Shown here: piece by piece, positions 47,441-55,255 of the stretch | Layout of the letters: each line of letters opens with the position of its first letter | How positions within the stretch are numbered: the stretch's first letter is position 1 | Assembly (NCBI RefSeq): GCF_000367365.1 | Contig: NZ_BARF01000099.1 | Span: forward strand, 62,001 to 126,000 | Length of the DNA stretch: 64,000 bases | DNA from: Streptomyces prunicolor NBRC 13075 | Lineage (GTDB): Bacteria; Actinomycetota; Actinomycetes; Streptomycetales; Streptomycetaceae | Reading direction: 5' to 3' | The notes under the pieces: model-generated | What the model saw: only the letters and a program-made list of their open reading frames with translations | Databases searched by the model: none | What the model was told of the DNA's origin: nothing | Made by a program: the position numbers and the translations under genes

Positions 47441-48712
47441 GTGGGCCTTGTCGTGCAGAAGTACGGAGGCTCCTCCGTAGCCGATGCCGAGGGCATCAAG
47501 CGCGTCGCCAAGCGAATCGTCGAAGCGAAGAAGAACGGCCACCAAGTGGTCGTCGTCGTTTCCGCGATGGGCGACACGACGGACGAGCTGATCGATCTCG
47601 CCGAGCAGGTATCTCCGATGCCCGCCGGGCGTGAGTTCGACATGCTGCTGACCGCCGGAGAGCGGATCTCCATGGCGCTGCTGGCCATGGCGATCAAAAA
47701 CCTGGGGCACGAAGCCCAGTCGTTCACCGGTAGCCAGGCAGGCGTCATCACCGACTCGGTCCACAACAAAGCGCGGATCATCGACGTCACGCCCGGTCGG
47801 ATCCGTACGGCGTTGGACGAGGGCAACATCGCCATCGTCGCCGGGTTCCAGGGCGTCAGCCAGGACAAGAAGGACATCACCACGCTGGGCCGGGGTGGCA
47901 GTGACACCACCGCCGTCGCGCTCGCCGCGGCGCTCGACGCCGAGGTGTGCGAGATCTACACGGACGTCGACGGTGTGTTCACCGCCGACCCGCGGGTGGT
48001 GCCGAAGGCGCGGAAGATCGACTGGATCGTCTTCGAGGACATGCTGGAGCTCGCCGCCTCCGGCTCCAAGGTGCTGCTCCACCGCTGTGTGGAGTACGCC
48101 CGCCGATACAACATCCCGATCCATGTGCGGTCCAGCTTCAGCGGACTTCAGGGCACCTGGGTCAGCAGTGAGCCGATTGGGGACCAGAAGGTGGAGCAGG
48201 CCATCATCTCGGGTGTCGCGCACGACACCTCCGAGGCCAAGATCACGGTCGTCGGCGTGCCGGACAAGCCGGGCGAGGCCGCGGTGATCTTCCGGACGAT
48301 CTCCGACGCCCAGGTCAACATCGACATGATCGTGCAGAACGTGTCGGCGGCCTCGACGGGCCTCACGGACATCTCCTTCACCCTCCCCAAGGCGGAGGGC
48401 CGCAAGGCCATCGACGCCCTGGAGAAGAACAAGCACGGCATCGGCTTCGAGTCGCTGCGCTACGACGACCAGATCGGGAAGATCTCGCTGGTGGGCGCCG
48501 GGATGAAGACCAACCCGGGCGTCACCGCCGACTTCTTCACCGCCCTGTCCGACGCGGGCGTCAACATCGAGCTGATCTCGACCTCCGAGATCCGTATCTC
48601 GGTGGTCACCCGCGCGGACGACGTCAACGAGGCCGTCCGCGCCGTGCACACGGCGTTCGGCCTCGACTCCGACAGCGACGAAGCCGTCGTCTACGGAGGC
48701 ACCGGCCGCTGA
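47441..48712 (+). CDS. lysC: Aspartate kinase
   Basis: A 423-residue aspartokinase, which phosphorylates aspartate to open the lysine/threonine/methionine/diaminopimelate pathway. GTG 47441 has GAGGAG upstream. Landmarks are KYGGSSVADAEGI at the start, LTAGERISMALLAMAI near 70, GRGGSDTTAVALAAALDAEV near 150 and YTDVDGVFTADPRVVPKARK near 173. Two ACT domains near 265-420 bind the feedback inhibitors. In relatives such as Corynebacterium the regulatory half is also made from an internal start; a GTG near 48190 before EQAIISGVAHDT could serve here, which is unproven. It overlaps asd. Confidence 0.97.
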   Translation: MGLVVQKYGGSSVADAEGIKRVAKRIVEAKKNGHQVVVVVSAMGDTTDELIDLAEQVSPMPAGREFDMLLTAGERISMALLAMAIKNLGHEAQSFTGSQAGVITDSVHNKARIIDVTPGRIRTALDEGNIAIVAGFQGVSQDKKDITTLGRGGSDTTAVALAAALDAEVCEIYTDVDGVFTADPRVVPKARKIDWIVFEDMLELAASGSKVLLHRCVEYARRYNIPIHVRSSFSGLQGTWVSSEPIGDQKVEQAIISGVAHDTSEAKITVVGVPDKPGEAAVIFRTISDAQVNIDMIVQNVSAASTGLTDISFTLPKAEGRKAIDALEKNKHGIGFESLRYDDQIGKISLVGAGMKTNPGVTADFFTALSDAGVNIELISTSEIRISVVTRADDVNEAVRAVHTAFGLDSDSDEAVVYGGTGR

Positions 48713-49779
48713 TGGCCACAACCGGAGCGACCGTGCGTCCGACGCTCGCCGTGGTGGGAGCGACCGGAGCCGTCGGCACGGTCATGCTCGGGATCCTGTC
48801 CCAGCATGCGGACATCTGGGGCGAGATCCGCCTGATCGCCTCTCCGCGCTCGGCCGGCCGCAAGCTGGTCCTGCGCGGGGAGCAGGTCGAGGTGGTGGCC
48901 CTGACGGAGGAGGCCTTCGACGGCGTCGACGTCGCGATGTTCGACGTCCCCGACGAGGTCTCCGCCCAGTGGGCGCCGATCGCCGCCGCCAAGGGTGTGG
49001 TCGTCGTCGACAACTCGGGCGCCTTCCGGATGGACCCGGAGGTGCCCCTGGTGGTCCCCGAGGTCAACCCGCACAAGGTGCGGCACCGCCCGCGCGGGAT
49101 CATCGCCAACCCGAACTGCACGACCCTGTCGATGATCGTCGCCGTGGGCGCGCTGCACGCCGAGTTCGGGCTGCGCGAGCTGGTGGTGTCGTCGTACCAG
49201 GCGGTGAGCGGGGCCGGCCGGGCCGGGGTGGAGACCCTGCGCCAGCAACTGTCCCTCGTGGCCGGTACGGACCTGGGCACCAAGCCCGGTGACGTACGGC
49301 GGGCCGTCGGGGACAACACCGGGCCGTTCCCGGAGCCGGTCGCGCTGAACGTCGTACCGTGGGCCGGGTCCCTGCGCGAGGACGGCTGGTCCTCGGAGGA
49401 GATGAAGGTGCGGGACGAGTCCCGCAAGATCCTCGGGCTGCCCGCGCTGCCGGTCGCGGTGACCTGTGTGCGCGTCCCGGTGGTCACCACGCACTCCCTC
49501 ACCGTCCATGCCCGGTTCCAGGGCGAGGTCACCGTGGACGGGGCGCGCGAGATTCTTGCTACGGCGCCCGGTGTCGTCCTCTTCGACAATCCGGCCGCCG
49601 GGGAGTTCCCGACGCCCGCCGACGTGGTGGGCACCGACCCGACCTGGGTGGGGCGGCTGCGGCGGGCGCTGGACGACCCGACCGCGCTCGAACTCTTCGT
49701 CTGCGGGGACAATTTGCGCAAGGGAGCGGCCCTCAATACCGCGCAGATCGCCGAGCTGGTGGCGCGCGAACTGGCCTGA
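48712..49779 (+). CDS. asd: Aspartate-semialdehyde dehydrogenase
   Basis: A 355-residue Asd that reduces aspartyl phosphate from LysC with NADPH. The N-terminal Rossmann motif VVGATGAVGTVML, VVDNSGAFRMDPEVPLVVPE near 108, the active-site Cys in IIANPNCTT near 146, and SSYQAVSGAGRAGVETL near 170 are all present, with the catalytic His in VVTTHSL near 263. The ATG overlaps the lysC stop by TGATG, giving a two-gene operon. Confidence 0.97.
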   Translation: MATTGATVRPTLAVVGATGAVGTVMLGILSQHADIWGEIRLIASPRSAGRKLVLRGEQVEVVALTEEAFDGVDVAMFDVPDEVSAQWAPIAAAKGVVVVDNSGAFRMDPEVPLVVPEVNPHKVRHRPRGIIANPNCTTLSMIVAVGALHAEFGLRELVVSSYQAVSGAGRAGVETLRQQLSLVAGTDLGTKPGDVRRAVGDNTGPFPEPVALNVVPWAGSLREDGWSSEEMKVRDESRKILGLPALPVAVTCVRVPVVTTHSLTVHARFQGEVTVDGAREILATAPGVVLFDNPAAGEFPTPADVVGTDPTWVGRLRRALDDPTALELFVCGDNLRKGAALNTAQIAELVARELA

Positions 49780-50225
49780 GCACGGGCCCAACTCGCCCTG
49801 CCCCGCCGTAAATCCGCTGGCCAGTGGCGCCCGGGTTTGTAGGATCAGTGTGCGCGATGTGGCCGGATTAATGGTTGGGACCACTTGAATCCAGCCACCT
49901 CCGCATCCGAAGATTTCACTCCCCGCTTTCCGCAACCGCGCGGTGAGCGGGGAGCGTCTTTGCGAACGCCCTTCAGGTGGGCGCGTGGTGATGCGGTAAG
50001 GGACGTGGGGACGTCCCGGACATTTCGTGACACAGGGGAAGAGCGGGTAGGCATGAGGGTGTTCGACGCACTGCCGGTTGTGCTGCCTGACACCAGACGG
50101 GTGGGTGACGACGCCGGGCAGGTGGGCGGTGGCGGGAGACAGGTGTGTGGACTGTCTGTTTCGTCTGACGTAAATGTGACGGCCGACGCGTACAACCCCC
50201 AAGGGGGGAAGTGTGTCCAACTGGC
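49780..50225 (+). other. Long gap upstream of the sigma factor gene
   Basis: The 446 bp between asd and the sigma factor hold a TAGGAT near 49840 as a possible -10, a GGGACGTCCC palindrome near 50007-50016, and a short frame from ATG 50053 with a fair ribosome binding site (GGGGAAGAGCGGGTAGGC). That frame starts MRVFDALPVVLPDTRR and runs 86 residues into the sigma gene to 50313. It could be a leader peptide gene, but no homology was recognised and it overlaps the next gene by 88 bp. The rest is taken to be promoter and leader. Confidence 0.35.
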
Positions 50226-50879
50226 GTGGCTCAGGTACTCGACTTCACTGCGGCACGCGGAACGGCCCTCCGGCCTCCGCGTGGATCCCGTGCGCCCGGC
50301 GGCATGCCGGTGATCGCGCCGATGCCCGCAGCGCGGCCCGCCCGCATCCCGAACCAGCGTGACGGTGTCGACGACGCCGTCGCGGCCGGAACGACGGTCG
50401 ACCATCTCACCGAGACCTATCGGGCGCACTACCGCTCGCTGCTCGGCCTGGCCGCACTCCTCCTCGACGACACCGCCTCCTGCGAGGACGTCGTCCAGGA
50501 GGCGTTCATCCGGGTCCACTCGGCGCGCAAACGCGTTCGTGACCCCGAGAAGACCCTGGCGTATTTGCGCCAGACCGTCGTCAACCTCTCCCGCTCGGCC
50601 TTGCGTCGCCGCATCCTCGGCCTCAAGCTCCTCTCGAAGCCGATGCCGGACATGGCCAGCGCGGAGGAGGGCGCCTACGACCTGCTGGAGCGCGACTCCC
50701 TCATCAAGGCCATGAAGGGACTGCAGCGCCGCCAGCGCGAGGTCCTGGTGCTGCGCTACTTCGCGGACATGACCGAGGCGCAGGTCGCCGAGTCGCTCGG
50801 CATATCGCTGGGCTCGGTGAAGGCGTACGGCTCGCGCGGGATCGCCGCCCTCCGGATCGCCATGGAGGCCACCGCATGA
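50226..50879 (+). CDS. SigE-family ECF RNA polymerase sigma factor
   Basis: A 217-residue group IV sigma factor. A Pro/Arg-rich N-terminal extension (PMPAARPARIPNQRDG) precedes region 2 (LTETYRAHYRSLLGLAALLL, EDVVQEAFIRVHSARK, YLRQTVVNLSRSALRR) and region 4 (MKGLQRRQREVLVLRYFADM, VAESLGISLGSVKAYGSRGI). The GTG at 50226 is chosen; GTG 50211 abuts a GGGGGGAA and is possible. It overlaps the next gene, encoding a one-TM protein, by ATGA; that product takes the place of an anti-sigma factor. In Streptomyces this pair regularly follows ask-asd. Confidence 0.9.
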   Translation: MAQVLDFTAARGTALRPPRGSRAPGGMPVIAPMPAARPARIPNQRDGVDDAVAAGTTVDHLTETYRAHYRSLLGLAALLLDDTASCEDVVQEAFIRVHSARKRVRDPEKTLAYLRQTVVNLSRSALRRRILGLKLLSKPMPDMASAEEGAYDLLERDSLIKAMKGLQRRQREVLVLRYFADMTEAQVAESLGISLGSVKAYGSRGIAALRIAMEATA

Positions 50880-52252
50880 GCGACAAGGCCGACGGAAACG
50901 GCACGGCCGAGGGAAATGGCACGGCCGACGGTAACGGCACGGCCGAGGGAAGTGGCGCGCGTGAACGGCGCGCGCCGGACGTCCGGCGCGGCCCGACCTG
51001 GGCGCGCCAGGAACAGCCGAACGAAACACATGCTGGGAACGGAACTGTGAACCACGGCCCCGACGAACAGAGCCCCAACGGGCCGAGCCTCGACGGGAAC
51101 CCTGAGAACCCTGAGAACTCCGGGGGTTCCGGGGACATCGAGGGACGGCACCCCGTAGGACCCGTAGGACCTCCGGGCTCCGGCGGACGGGGCCCCGGCG
51201 AGCACGGCAACGACCCGCACGGCAATGACGTATTCGGCGCCGCCGTATTCGGCGCCGAAGGGTTCGACCCCGACGAGCTGGCGCTGCGCCGACTGCTCCA
51301 CCAGGCGGTCCAGGAGGTCGAGCCGCGCGACGGCACGCTGGACCACCTGCGCAAGGCGGTACCGGCCCGCCGGGCCCGCAAGCGCCAGGCCCTCGTCGGC
51401 ATGGCGGCCACCGTGCTCTTCTTCGGCACCGCCATCCCGGCCCTCGTGCACGTCTCGAACTCCACCGGCTCCGACGCCGATCCGTCCATCATGGGCAACA
51501 GCTCACAGGCGCAGGGCGGCACCAGCCAGGGCAAGAACCCGGACGGCGGTTCCAGCACCTCGGGCGGTACCTCGGGGCGGGCCACGCAGAACCCCGGCGG
51601 CCACAAGAACGACGGCACGGGCAAGTCACCCGGCCGCGGCACCGTGACCGCCAACCCCTCGGCCACCATCGGGACGGCCGCGCCCCTCTGCACGGCCGAG
51701 CAGTTCGGCGCGAGCAACTCGACGGTGGACGCCCCCGACACGTCCGGCATCGTCTACGGCACGTTCACCGTCACCAACACCTCCGGCACGAGCTGTACGG
51801 TCGGCGGCGCCGGAAAAGTGGGCTTCTCGACGCTGGGTGCCGCGGACTCCACCAAGATCGGCGTGCAGCTGCACAGCTCCGGGGATGTGGCGGCCGGGCT
51901 GCCCGACCCGTCGACGGAGCCTTCCCAGCTGGTGCTCCTGCCGGGCTCCTCCTATCTGGTCAAGTTCGCGTGGGTGCCCTCCGAGACCTGCCCCACCAGC
52001 AGCGGCAGCACCGGCGGCACCACCACCGGCGGTTCGACGGCCAGCCCGTCGCCCAGCGATGACACCAGCACCAGCAGCGGGTCCACGGCCGGTGACACGG
52101 GCACGTCGGCCCAGCTCCTCGAGGACGGCACGCTCGACGGCAGCGTCGTGGTCTCCCACACGGCGGAGACGGGCTCGCCGACGGTCTCGGCGACGGTGTC
52201 CAACGCGTGCGCGGGGACGATCTACCGGACGGGTGTGCTGGCGGGGTCGTAG
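50876..52252 (+). CDS. One-TM protein, likely anti-sigma partner of the upstream sigma factor
   Basis: A 458-residue protein. The N-terminal 130 residues are disordered and Gly/Asn/Pro-rich, with repeats such as DGNGTAEGNGTADGNGTAEG. Then comes a helical segment ELALRRLLHQAVQEVEPRDG, one membrane helix (about 170-190, ALVGMAATVLFFGTAIPALV), and an extracytoplasmic Ser/Thr/Gly-rich region with a beta domain (VYGTFTVTNTSGTSCTVGGA) containing several Cys. No zinc-binding anti-sigma motif (H-x-x-x-C-x-x-C) is visible, so an anti-sigma role is inferred from operon position and topology alone. Confidence 0.72.
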   Translation: MSDKADGNGTAEGNGTADGNGTAEGSGARERRAPDVRRGPTWARQEQPNETHAGNGTVNHGPDEQSPNGPSLDGNPENPENSGGSGDIEGRHPVGPVGPPGSGGRGPGEHGNDPHGNDVFGAAVFGAEGFDPDELALRRLLHQAVQEVEPRDGTLDHLRKAVPARRARKRQALVGMAATVLFFGTAIPALVHVSNSTGSDADPSIMGNSSQAQGGTSQGKNPDGGSSTSGGTSGRATQNPGGHKNDGTGKSPGRGTVTANPSATIGTAAPLCTAEQFGASNSTVDAPDTSGIVYGTFTVTNTSGTSCTVGGAGKVGFSTLGAADSTKIGVQLHSSGDVAAGLPDPSTEPSQLVLLPGSSYLVKFAWVPSETCPTSSGSTGGTTTGGSTASPSPSDDTSTSSGSTAGDTGTSAQLLEDGTLDGSVVVSHTAETGSPTVSATVSNACAGTIYRTGVLAGS

Positions 52253-52277
52253 GCCGGACTACGGGTCTACAGGTGGT

Positions 52278-52301
52278 CAGCCGGGTCGGGGGACCCGGCT
52301 G
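52278..52301. terminator. Perfect bidirectional terminator hairpin
   Basis: CAGCCGGGTC (52278-52287) and GACCCGGCTG (52292-52301) pair perfectly around a GGGG loop and are followed by TTTCTGT. It stands between convergent genes and should end both transcripts. Confidence 0.9.
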
Positions 52302-52319
52302 TTTCTGTGTCGGGCCACG

Positions 52320-53132
52320 TCAGACGGTCGCGTGGGCCGCTTCTTCGTTCTCGTCGTTCTCGTCCTCCGGCACCAGGCCCAGCTCCGCGTCCCGCGCGAA
52401 CTCCACCTCGCGGCGCAGCAGCCGGAACCACATGAAGACGACGAAGCCCGAGAAGACGAACCACTCGCCGGTGTAGCCGAGGTTCTGGAACGCCTTCAGG
52501 TCGAGCCCGGTGTTGGCGGGCGCGCTCGCCGGTACGGCCGTCATCCCCGAGTCGCCCTTGTCGAGCGTGATCCACGCGTCGTACAGGTGGTACGGGACCA
52601 GGTTCACCAGCGAGGCCGCGCTGATCGCGGCGGTCTGGCCGGACGGCAGTCCGCCCTGGGCGCTGACGCCGTTGTCGCCCGGGGTCTCGGAGGCCTGGAG
52701 CGAGCCGGTGACGGTGACTTCGCCGGTGGGCGCGGCCGGCGCTTTGGCGGCGTCGGGCTTGCCGGGGAGCCAGCCGCGGACGACGGGGAGGGCCTTGCCG
52801 TCGTCGGTGCGCAGCAGGGTGAGGACGTAGTAGCCGTTCTTCCCGTCCAACTGGCGGTCGGGGACGAGGAGTTGCTTGCCGTAGCGGCCGGTCGCGGTGG
52901 TCTGCCGACCCGAGGTGTTCTGGTCGACGGGCAGGAGTTCGGCGAGGGGGCGCGCGGCTTCCGTGCGGTCGGTCTCGACCTGCTTGGTGGCCTGGTGACT
53001 GCTGTCCACGCGCGCCTGGAACCGGCTCAGCTGCCACGACCCCATGAAGATGCAGAAGGGGATGGCGAGCAGTACGAAGACGTTGATGCCCCACCAGCGC
53101 GATGTCAGCAGAAACCGGTACACGCCTTCCAC
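52320..53132 (-). CDS. SURF1 family protein
   Basis: A 270-residue membrane protein with the SURF1 plan: N-terminal helix WWGINVFVLLAIPFCIFMGS followed by WQLSRFQARVDS, a periplasmic domain with TATGRYGKQLLVPDRQLDGK, YYVLTLLRTDDGKALPVVRG, WLPG, then VNLVPYHLYDAWITLD, and a C-terminal helix GEWFVFSGFVVFMWFRLLRR. SURF1 assists assembly of aa3-type cytochrome oxidase, probably haem a insertion. It appears to be transcribed alone. Confidence 0.93.
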   Translation of the reverse strand: MEGVYRFLLTSRWWGINVFVLLAIPFCIFMGSWQLSRFQARVDSSHQATKQVETDRTEAARPLAELLPVDQNTSGRQTTATGRYGKQLLVPDRQLDGKNGYYVLTLLRTDDGKALPVVRGWLPGKPDAAKAPAAPTGEVTVTGSLQASETPGDNGVSAQGGLPSGQTAAISAASLVNLVPYHLYDAWITLDKGDSGMTAVPASAPANTGLDLKAFQNLGYTGEWFVFSGFVVFMWFRLLRREVEFARDAELGLVPEDENDENEEAAHATV

Positions 53133-53294
53133 GGTACGGGGCTGTCATGGGGGCCTTGGCCCGGGGGTCGGCCCGAAGGTCCGCCCGATGGTTCACCCGG
53201 TGTCGGCAATGCTCCGGCCGGGTCTTGGTCGAAGTTATCCACAGGCTGAGGATCCGACCAGTGCAATGTCTGTGTGGGCGGGCAGTATGGGGCC

Positions 53295-55094
53295 ATGACT
53301 GAGAGCAACGGGTCCGAGAACACACCGGACTGGGAGAAGCGCTTCCGGGCGCCCCGAGTGTCCCTGCCCGACTGGGCGGAGGACGCACCCGACCGTTCCC
53401 TGTTCGTGTCGAACGCGACGGGGACGTATGAGCTGTACGCCTGGGACCGGGCGACGGGCGAGCAACGCCAGGTCACCGACCGGCCGAACGGCACGACGGA
53501 CGGTGTGCTCTCCCCGGACGGGGAGTGGATCTGGTGGTTCGACGACAAGGACGGCGACGAGTTCGGCGTCTGGCGCCGCCAGCCCTTCAAGGGAGGACCG
53601 GACGAACCCGCCGTCCCCGGCCTCGAACCGTCCTACCCGGCCGGGCTCGCCCTCGCGCGGGACGGCAGGACCGCCGTGGTCGGCCGCTCCACGGACGAGG
53701 ACGGTACGACGATCCACCTCGCCCGCACCGGTGACGAGACCACGCTGCTCTACCGGCACCGCGAGTCGGCGGGCGTCGGCGATCTCTCGCACGACGGTTC
53801 GCTGATCGCCATCGAGCACACCGAGCACGGCGACGCGATGCACTCCGCGCTGCGCGTCCTGCGCCCGGACGGCACGGCGGTCGCCGACCTGGACGACACC
53901 AAGGGCGGCACGGAGGAGTTGGGCCTGGAGGTCCTCGGCTTCGCACCGGTCGACGGTGACACCCGCCTCCTCATCGGCCATCAGCGGCGCGGGCGTTGGG
54001 AACCCCTGGTGTGGGACGTGGTCAAGGGCGGCGAGAGCGACCTGTCCCTGGACCTGCCCGGCGACGTGAGCGCCGAGTGGTACCCGGACGGCTCGGCCCT
54101 CCTCATCGCGCACAGCTTCGAGGCCCGCAGCGAGATGTTCCGCTACGACCTGGCCTCGGGCGAGCTGGAGAAGGTGCCGACGCCGCCCGGTTCGGTCTCG
54201 GGCGCGACGGCCCGCCCCGACGGCAGCGTCGAATACCTCTGGTCGTCGGCCGCCGAACCGTCCGCCGTGCGCTCGACGACGGGCGAGGTGGTCCTGGACC
54301 CGCCCGGCCTGAAGTCCCCCGGCTCGGTCCCGGTGGAGGACGTGTGGGTGGAAGGCCCCGGCGGCCGCATCCACGCCCTGGTCCACAAGCCGGCGGGCGC
54401 GACGGGCCCGCTCCCCACGGTCTTCGACATCCACGGCGGCCCGACCTGGCACGACAGCGACTCGTTCTCGGCGGGCCCGGCGGCCTGGGTCGACCACGGG
54501 TACGCGGTCGTCCGGGTCAACTACCGAGGCTCCACCGGCTACGGCCGCGCGTGGACCGACGCCCTGAAGTACCGGGTCGGTCTGATCGAGCTGGAGGACA
54601 TCGCGGCGGTGCGGGAGTGGGCGATCACGTCCGGTCTCGCCGACCCCGCCCGCCTGATCCTCACCGGCGGCTCCTGGGGCGGCTACCTCACCCTCCTCGG
54701 CATCGGCACCCAGCCCGACGCGTGGACCCTCGGCATCGCGGCGGTCCCGGTCGCCGACTACGTCACGGCGTACCACGACGAGATGGAAGCCCTGAAGGCC
54801 ATGGACCGCACGTTGCTGGGCGGCACCCCGGAAGAGGTCCCGGCCCGCTTCGAGGCGTCCTCCCCGCTGACCTACGTCGACGAGGTCACGGCCCCGGTCT
54901 ACATCTCGGCCGGCGTCAACGATCCGCGCTGCCCGATCCGGCAGATCGACAACTACGTGAAGCGGCTTGAGTCGCGGGGTGCGGTGCACGAGGTGTACCG
55001 GTACGACGCGGGGCACGGGTCGTTGGTGGTGGACGAGCGGATCAAGCAGGTGAAGCTCGAACTGGACTTCGCGGAGCGGCATTTGGGGCACTGA
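53295..55094 (+). CDS. S9-family serine peptidase (prolyl oligopeptidase/acylaminoacyl type)
   Basis: A 599-residue cytosolic peptidase without signal peptide. The first 350 residues form a WD/beta-propeller-like gate (repeats with SPDGEWIWWFDD, SHDGSLIAIEH, YPDGSALLIAHS). The C-terminal alpha/beta hydrolase domain has FDIHGGPTWHD near 383, VVRVNYRGSTGYGRAWTDAL near 407, nucleophile Ser in TGGSWGGYLTL near 459, Asp in GVNDPRCP near 543 and His in AGHGSLV near 576. It would cleave short peptides. Monocistronic. Confidence 0.95.
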   Translation: MTESNGSENTPDWEKRFRAPRVSLPDWAEDAPDRSLFVSNATGTYELYAWDRATGEQRQVTDRPNGTTDGVLSPDGEWIWWFDDKDGDEFGVWRRQPFKGGPDEPAVPGLEPSYPAGLALARDGRTAVVGRSTDEDGTTIHLARTGDETTLLYRHRESAGVGDLSHDGSLIAIEHTEHGDAMHSALRVLRPDGTAVADLDDTKGGTEELGLEVLGFAPVDGDTRLLIGHQRRGRWEPLVWDVVKGGESDLSLDLPGDVSAEWYPDGSALLIAHSFEARSEMFRYDLASGELEKVPTPPGSVSGATARPDGSVEYLWSSAAEPSAVRSTTGEVVLDPPGLKSPGSVPVEDVWVEGPGGRIHALVHKPAGATGPLPTVFDIHGGPTWHDSDSFSAGPAAWVDHGYAVVRVNYRGSTGYGRAWTDALKYRVGLIELEDIAAVREWAITSGLADPARLILTGGSWGGYLTLLGIGTQPDAWTLGIAAVPVADYVTAYHDEMEALKAMDRTLLGGTPEEVPARFEASSPLTYVDEVTAPVYISAGVNDPRCPIRQIDNYVKRLESRGAVHEVYRYDAGHGSLVVDERIKQVKLELDFAERHLGH

Positions 55095-55129
55095 TCCGCG
55101 GGGCGACCTCTTGACGCAGGTCGGCAATT

Positions 55130-55200
55130 TCAGCCTGTCCGGCGTTTGAGGACGAGGCCGTTCAGGCCGAAGCGGGGGTCTGGGGGCGCAGCCCCCAGCA
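55130..55200. repeat. Streptomyces dispersed intergenic repeat
   Basis: The text 'cagcctgtccggcgtttgag', a short spacer, then 'gggggtctgggggcgcagcc' and CCCCAG is, from general knowledge, a form that recurs between Streptomyces genes. It contains the hairpin CTGGGGGCG-CAGCCCCCAG (about 55180-55198). It lies in the gap between the convergent S9 peptidase and NAD-binding genes and probably terminates transcription both ways. Confidence 0.7.
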
Positions 55201-55255
55201 ACGCCCGCTTCGGCACCGGGCACTTGTTCAAGCCCCGGTCCAGCTCAGGGCGCCG

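Noticed and set aside
50053..50313. Small gene upstream of and overlapping the sigma factor
   Set aside because: It has a fair ribosome binding site but no recognised homology and overlaps the sigma coding region by 88 bp; kept only as a remark.
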